NCBI GenBank assembly: GCA_016205045.1
Contig: JACQJM010000164.1
Span: 1-6,757 of the forward strand
From: Elusimicrobiota bacterium
GTDB taxonomy: Bacteria > Elusimicrobiota > Elusimicrobia > JACQJN01
Reading direction: 5' to 3'
Length of the DNA: 6,757 nt
How positions within the stretch are numbered: position 1 is the stretch's first letter; every line of letters starts with the position of its first letter. The notes under the pieces are model-generated. The model was not told the origin of the DNA, ran no database searches, and saw only the letters and a program-made list of their open reading frames with translations. Shown piece after piece: positions 6,166 to 6,757 of the stretch. Made by a program: the position numbers and the translations under genes.

Positions 6166-6504
6166 ATGAAAATATCTAGAAAAATCGTGAATAAAATGAA
6201 GAAATATCCCGCCTTTTACCAGAAAGTGTGGAAAGCGTGTGCTCAAATTCCTAAGGGAGAAACCCGCACCTACGGCTGGATCGCCAGAAAAATAGGAAAC
6301 CCCAAAGCAGCCCGAGCGGTGGGAGGGGCGTTGGGTAGAAATCCTTTTGCCCCCACCATTCCCTGTCATCGCGTGATACGTTCGGATGGACATTTGGGAG
6401 GATACTCCGGCCCCGGCGGCCTAATCAGAAAGAAGAAACTTCTTCTTTCTGAAGTCCGAGGTCCAAAGTCCAAACTATCAGGACTTGCTGGCCAAACTAC
6501 CTAA
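6166..6504 (+). CDS. ogt: Single-domain O6-alkylguanine-DNA alkyltransferase (MGMT/Ogt family)
   Basis: Proteins of this family repair O6-alkylguanine by moving the alkyl group to their own cysteine. The 112 residues cover only the C-terminal DNA-binding and active-site domain. Visible features are the helix-turn-helix tyrosine Y36 (GETRTYG), arginine finger R50 in NPKAARAVGG, N59, active-site PCHRV with C67 and H68, GGYSG, and E96 completing a Cys-His-Glu set. C67 argues against the alkyltransferase-like proteins, which have Trp there. The usual N-terminal domain of Ogt/Ada is absent. The family normally ends near E96; here 16 more residues are read, encoded by a 7-bp repeat and by the end of the opposing gene. 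GGAG (6152-6155) lies 10 nt before the ATG. An internal ATG at 6196 has no such site. It probably belongs to the upstream operon by read-through. Confidence 0.88.
   Translation: MKISRKIVNKMKKYPAFYQKVWKACAQIPKGETRTYGWIARKIGNPKAARAVGGALGRNPFAPTIPCHRVIRSDGHLGGYSGPGGLIRKKKLLLSEVRGPKSKLSGLAGQTT
6425..6452. repeat. Perfect 13-bp inverted repeat at the convergent gene junction
   Basis: TCAGAAAGAAGAA (6425-6437) and TTCTTCTTTCTGA (6440-6452) are exact reverse complements with AC between them. It lies inside the last conserved codons of ogt (the region encoding RKKKLLLSE) and 26 bp beyond the gspF stop. No T-run follows on either strand and the stem is AT-rich, so it is not a standard intrinsic terminator, though it may stall or end transcription from both sides. 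Confidence 0.6.
6453..6480. repeat. 7-bp-period repeat (AGTCCAA type) at the end of ogt and gspF
   Basis: The units are AGTCCGA (6453-6459), GGTCCAA (6460-6466), AGTCCAA (6467-6473) and a degenerate ACTATCA (6474-6480). The last unit includes the minus-strand TGA stop of gspF (6478-6480). The array starts immediately after the perfect inverted repeat and is translated as the C-terminal tail of the alkyltransferase. It has the same period as the arrays before murJ and before ogt but a different sequence. Confidence 0.6.
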
Positions 6505-6757
6505 CTCGAACATCGGCAGGAACATGCAGATCACGATGGTCCCGATCACGACACCCATCACCACGATCACGATGGGCTCGATCATGGAAGTGAGTCCCTT
6601 CACCGCAGTGTCCACTTCCTGATCATAGAAATCAGCGATTTTCGATAACATCCCATCCAAGGAACCCGTCTCTTCACCCACCGAGATCATTTGAATCACC
6701 ATGGGTGGAAAAACATCCGCTTTTTTTAGAGGATCCGCAATTCTAGCTCCCTCTCGG
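6478..6757 (-). CDS. gspF: GspF/PilC family inner-membrane protein, C-terminal part (cut by window edge)
   Basis: The last 92 residues are visible; the gene continues beyond the right edge. GspF/PilC is the polytopic inner-membrane platform protein of type II secretion systems and type IV pili, contacting the assembly ATPase. The hallmark FPPMVIQMISVGEETGSLD followed by a helix ending in DFYDQEVD is present, then a conserved LTSMIEP and a final membrane segment (PIVIVVMGVVIGTIVICMF) closing with LPMFELGS, the normal end of the family. The first visible residues (REGARIADPLKKADVF) continue the conserved reading frame, so the ATG at 6702 is internal rather than a start. It is convergent with ogt and overlaps its 3' end by 27 bp. 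The sequence alone does not say whether it serves secretion or pili. Confidence 0.93.
   Translation of the reverse strand, partial: REGARIADPLKKADVFPPMVIQMISVGEETGSLDGMLSKIADFYDQEVDTAVKGLTSMIEPIVIVVMGVVIGTIVICMFLPMFELGSLASKS

Noticed and set aside
6425..6452. Standard rho-independent terminator
   Set aside because: The stem is AT-rich and no T-run follows on either strand, so it was listed only as an inverted repeat.
6166..6504. Alkyltransferase-like (ATL) protein without transferase activity
   Set aside because: The active-site motif is PCHRV with C67; ATL proteins have Trp in place of this Cys.

Overview
The window looks like chromosomal DNA of a Gram-negative-type bacterium of roughly balanced base composition. 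It carries a lipid II flippase gene, two secreted M16 peptidase genes with signal peptides, and the end of a type II secretion / type IV pilus inner-membrane protein gene. The mix of housekeeping genes, a GspF-type gene and small 7-bp-period repeats between genes would fit an uncultured lineage such as Omnitrophota. That placement is an impression from gene style and was not tested; no rRNA or phylogenetic marker was analysed.

Layout. Positions 1-149 are non-coding and hold an AT-rich array of 7-bp repeats that also forms a long imperfect inverted repeat and contains a good sigma70-like promoter. A tight plus-strand gene string follows: murJ (150-1733), a shortened uvrC (1749-3119), a zinc-type M16 peptidase (3116-4711), a partner M16 protein (4708-6120), and a single-domain O6-alkylguanine alkyltransferase (6166-6504). 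The first four genes are separated by +15, -4 and -4 nt, so they are very probably one transcript. The fifth follows after 45 nt filled largely by a G-rich 7-bp repeat. A GspF/PilC gene on the minus strand enters from the right edge and ends at 6478, overlapping the alkyltransferase tail by 27 bp.

How the genes work together. The two M16 genes look like the two halves of one periplasmic heterodimer. The first has the zinc motif HxxEH but lacks the C-terminal R/Y pair. The second has the R/Y pair but has lost HxxEH. UvrC and the alkyltransferase are both DNA repair proteins (nucleotide excision and direct alkyl reversal), and MurJ serves peptidoglycan export. The link among these is operon position rather than one pathway.

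Most notable points: a UvrC that keeps both nuclease centres but stops exactly where the (HhH)2 domain should begin and has an extra segment of about 20 residues in its RNase H-like domain; three non-coding or gene-end sites with different sequences but the same 7-bp period; and a gene end (alkyltransferase) whose last residues are encoded by one of those repeats next to a perfect 13-bp inverted repeat. I saw no CRISPR array, insertion sequence, tRNA, rRNA or recognisable defence system.
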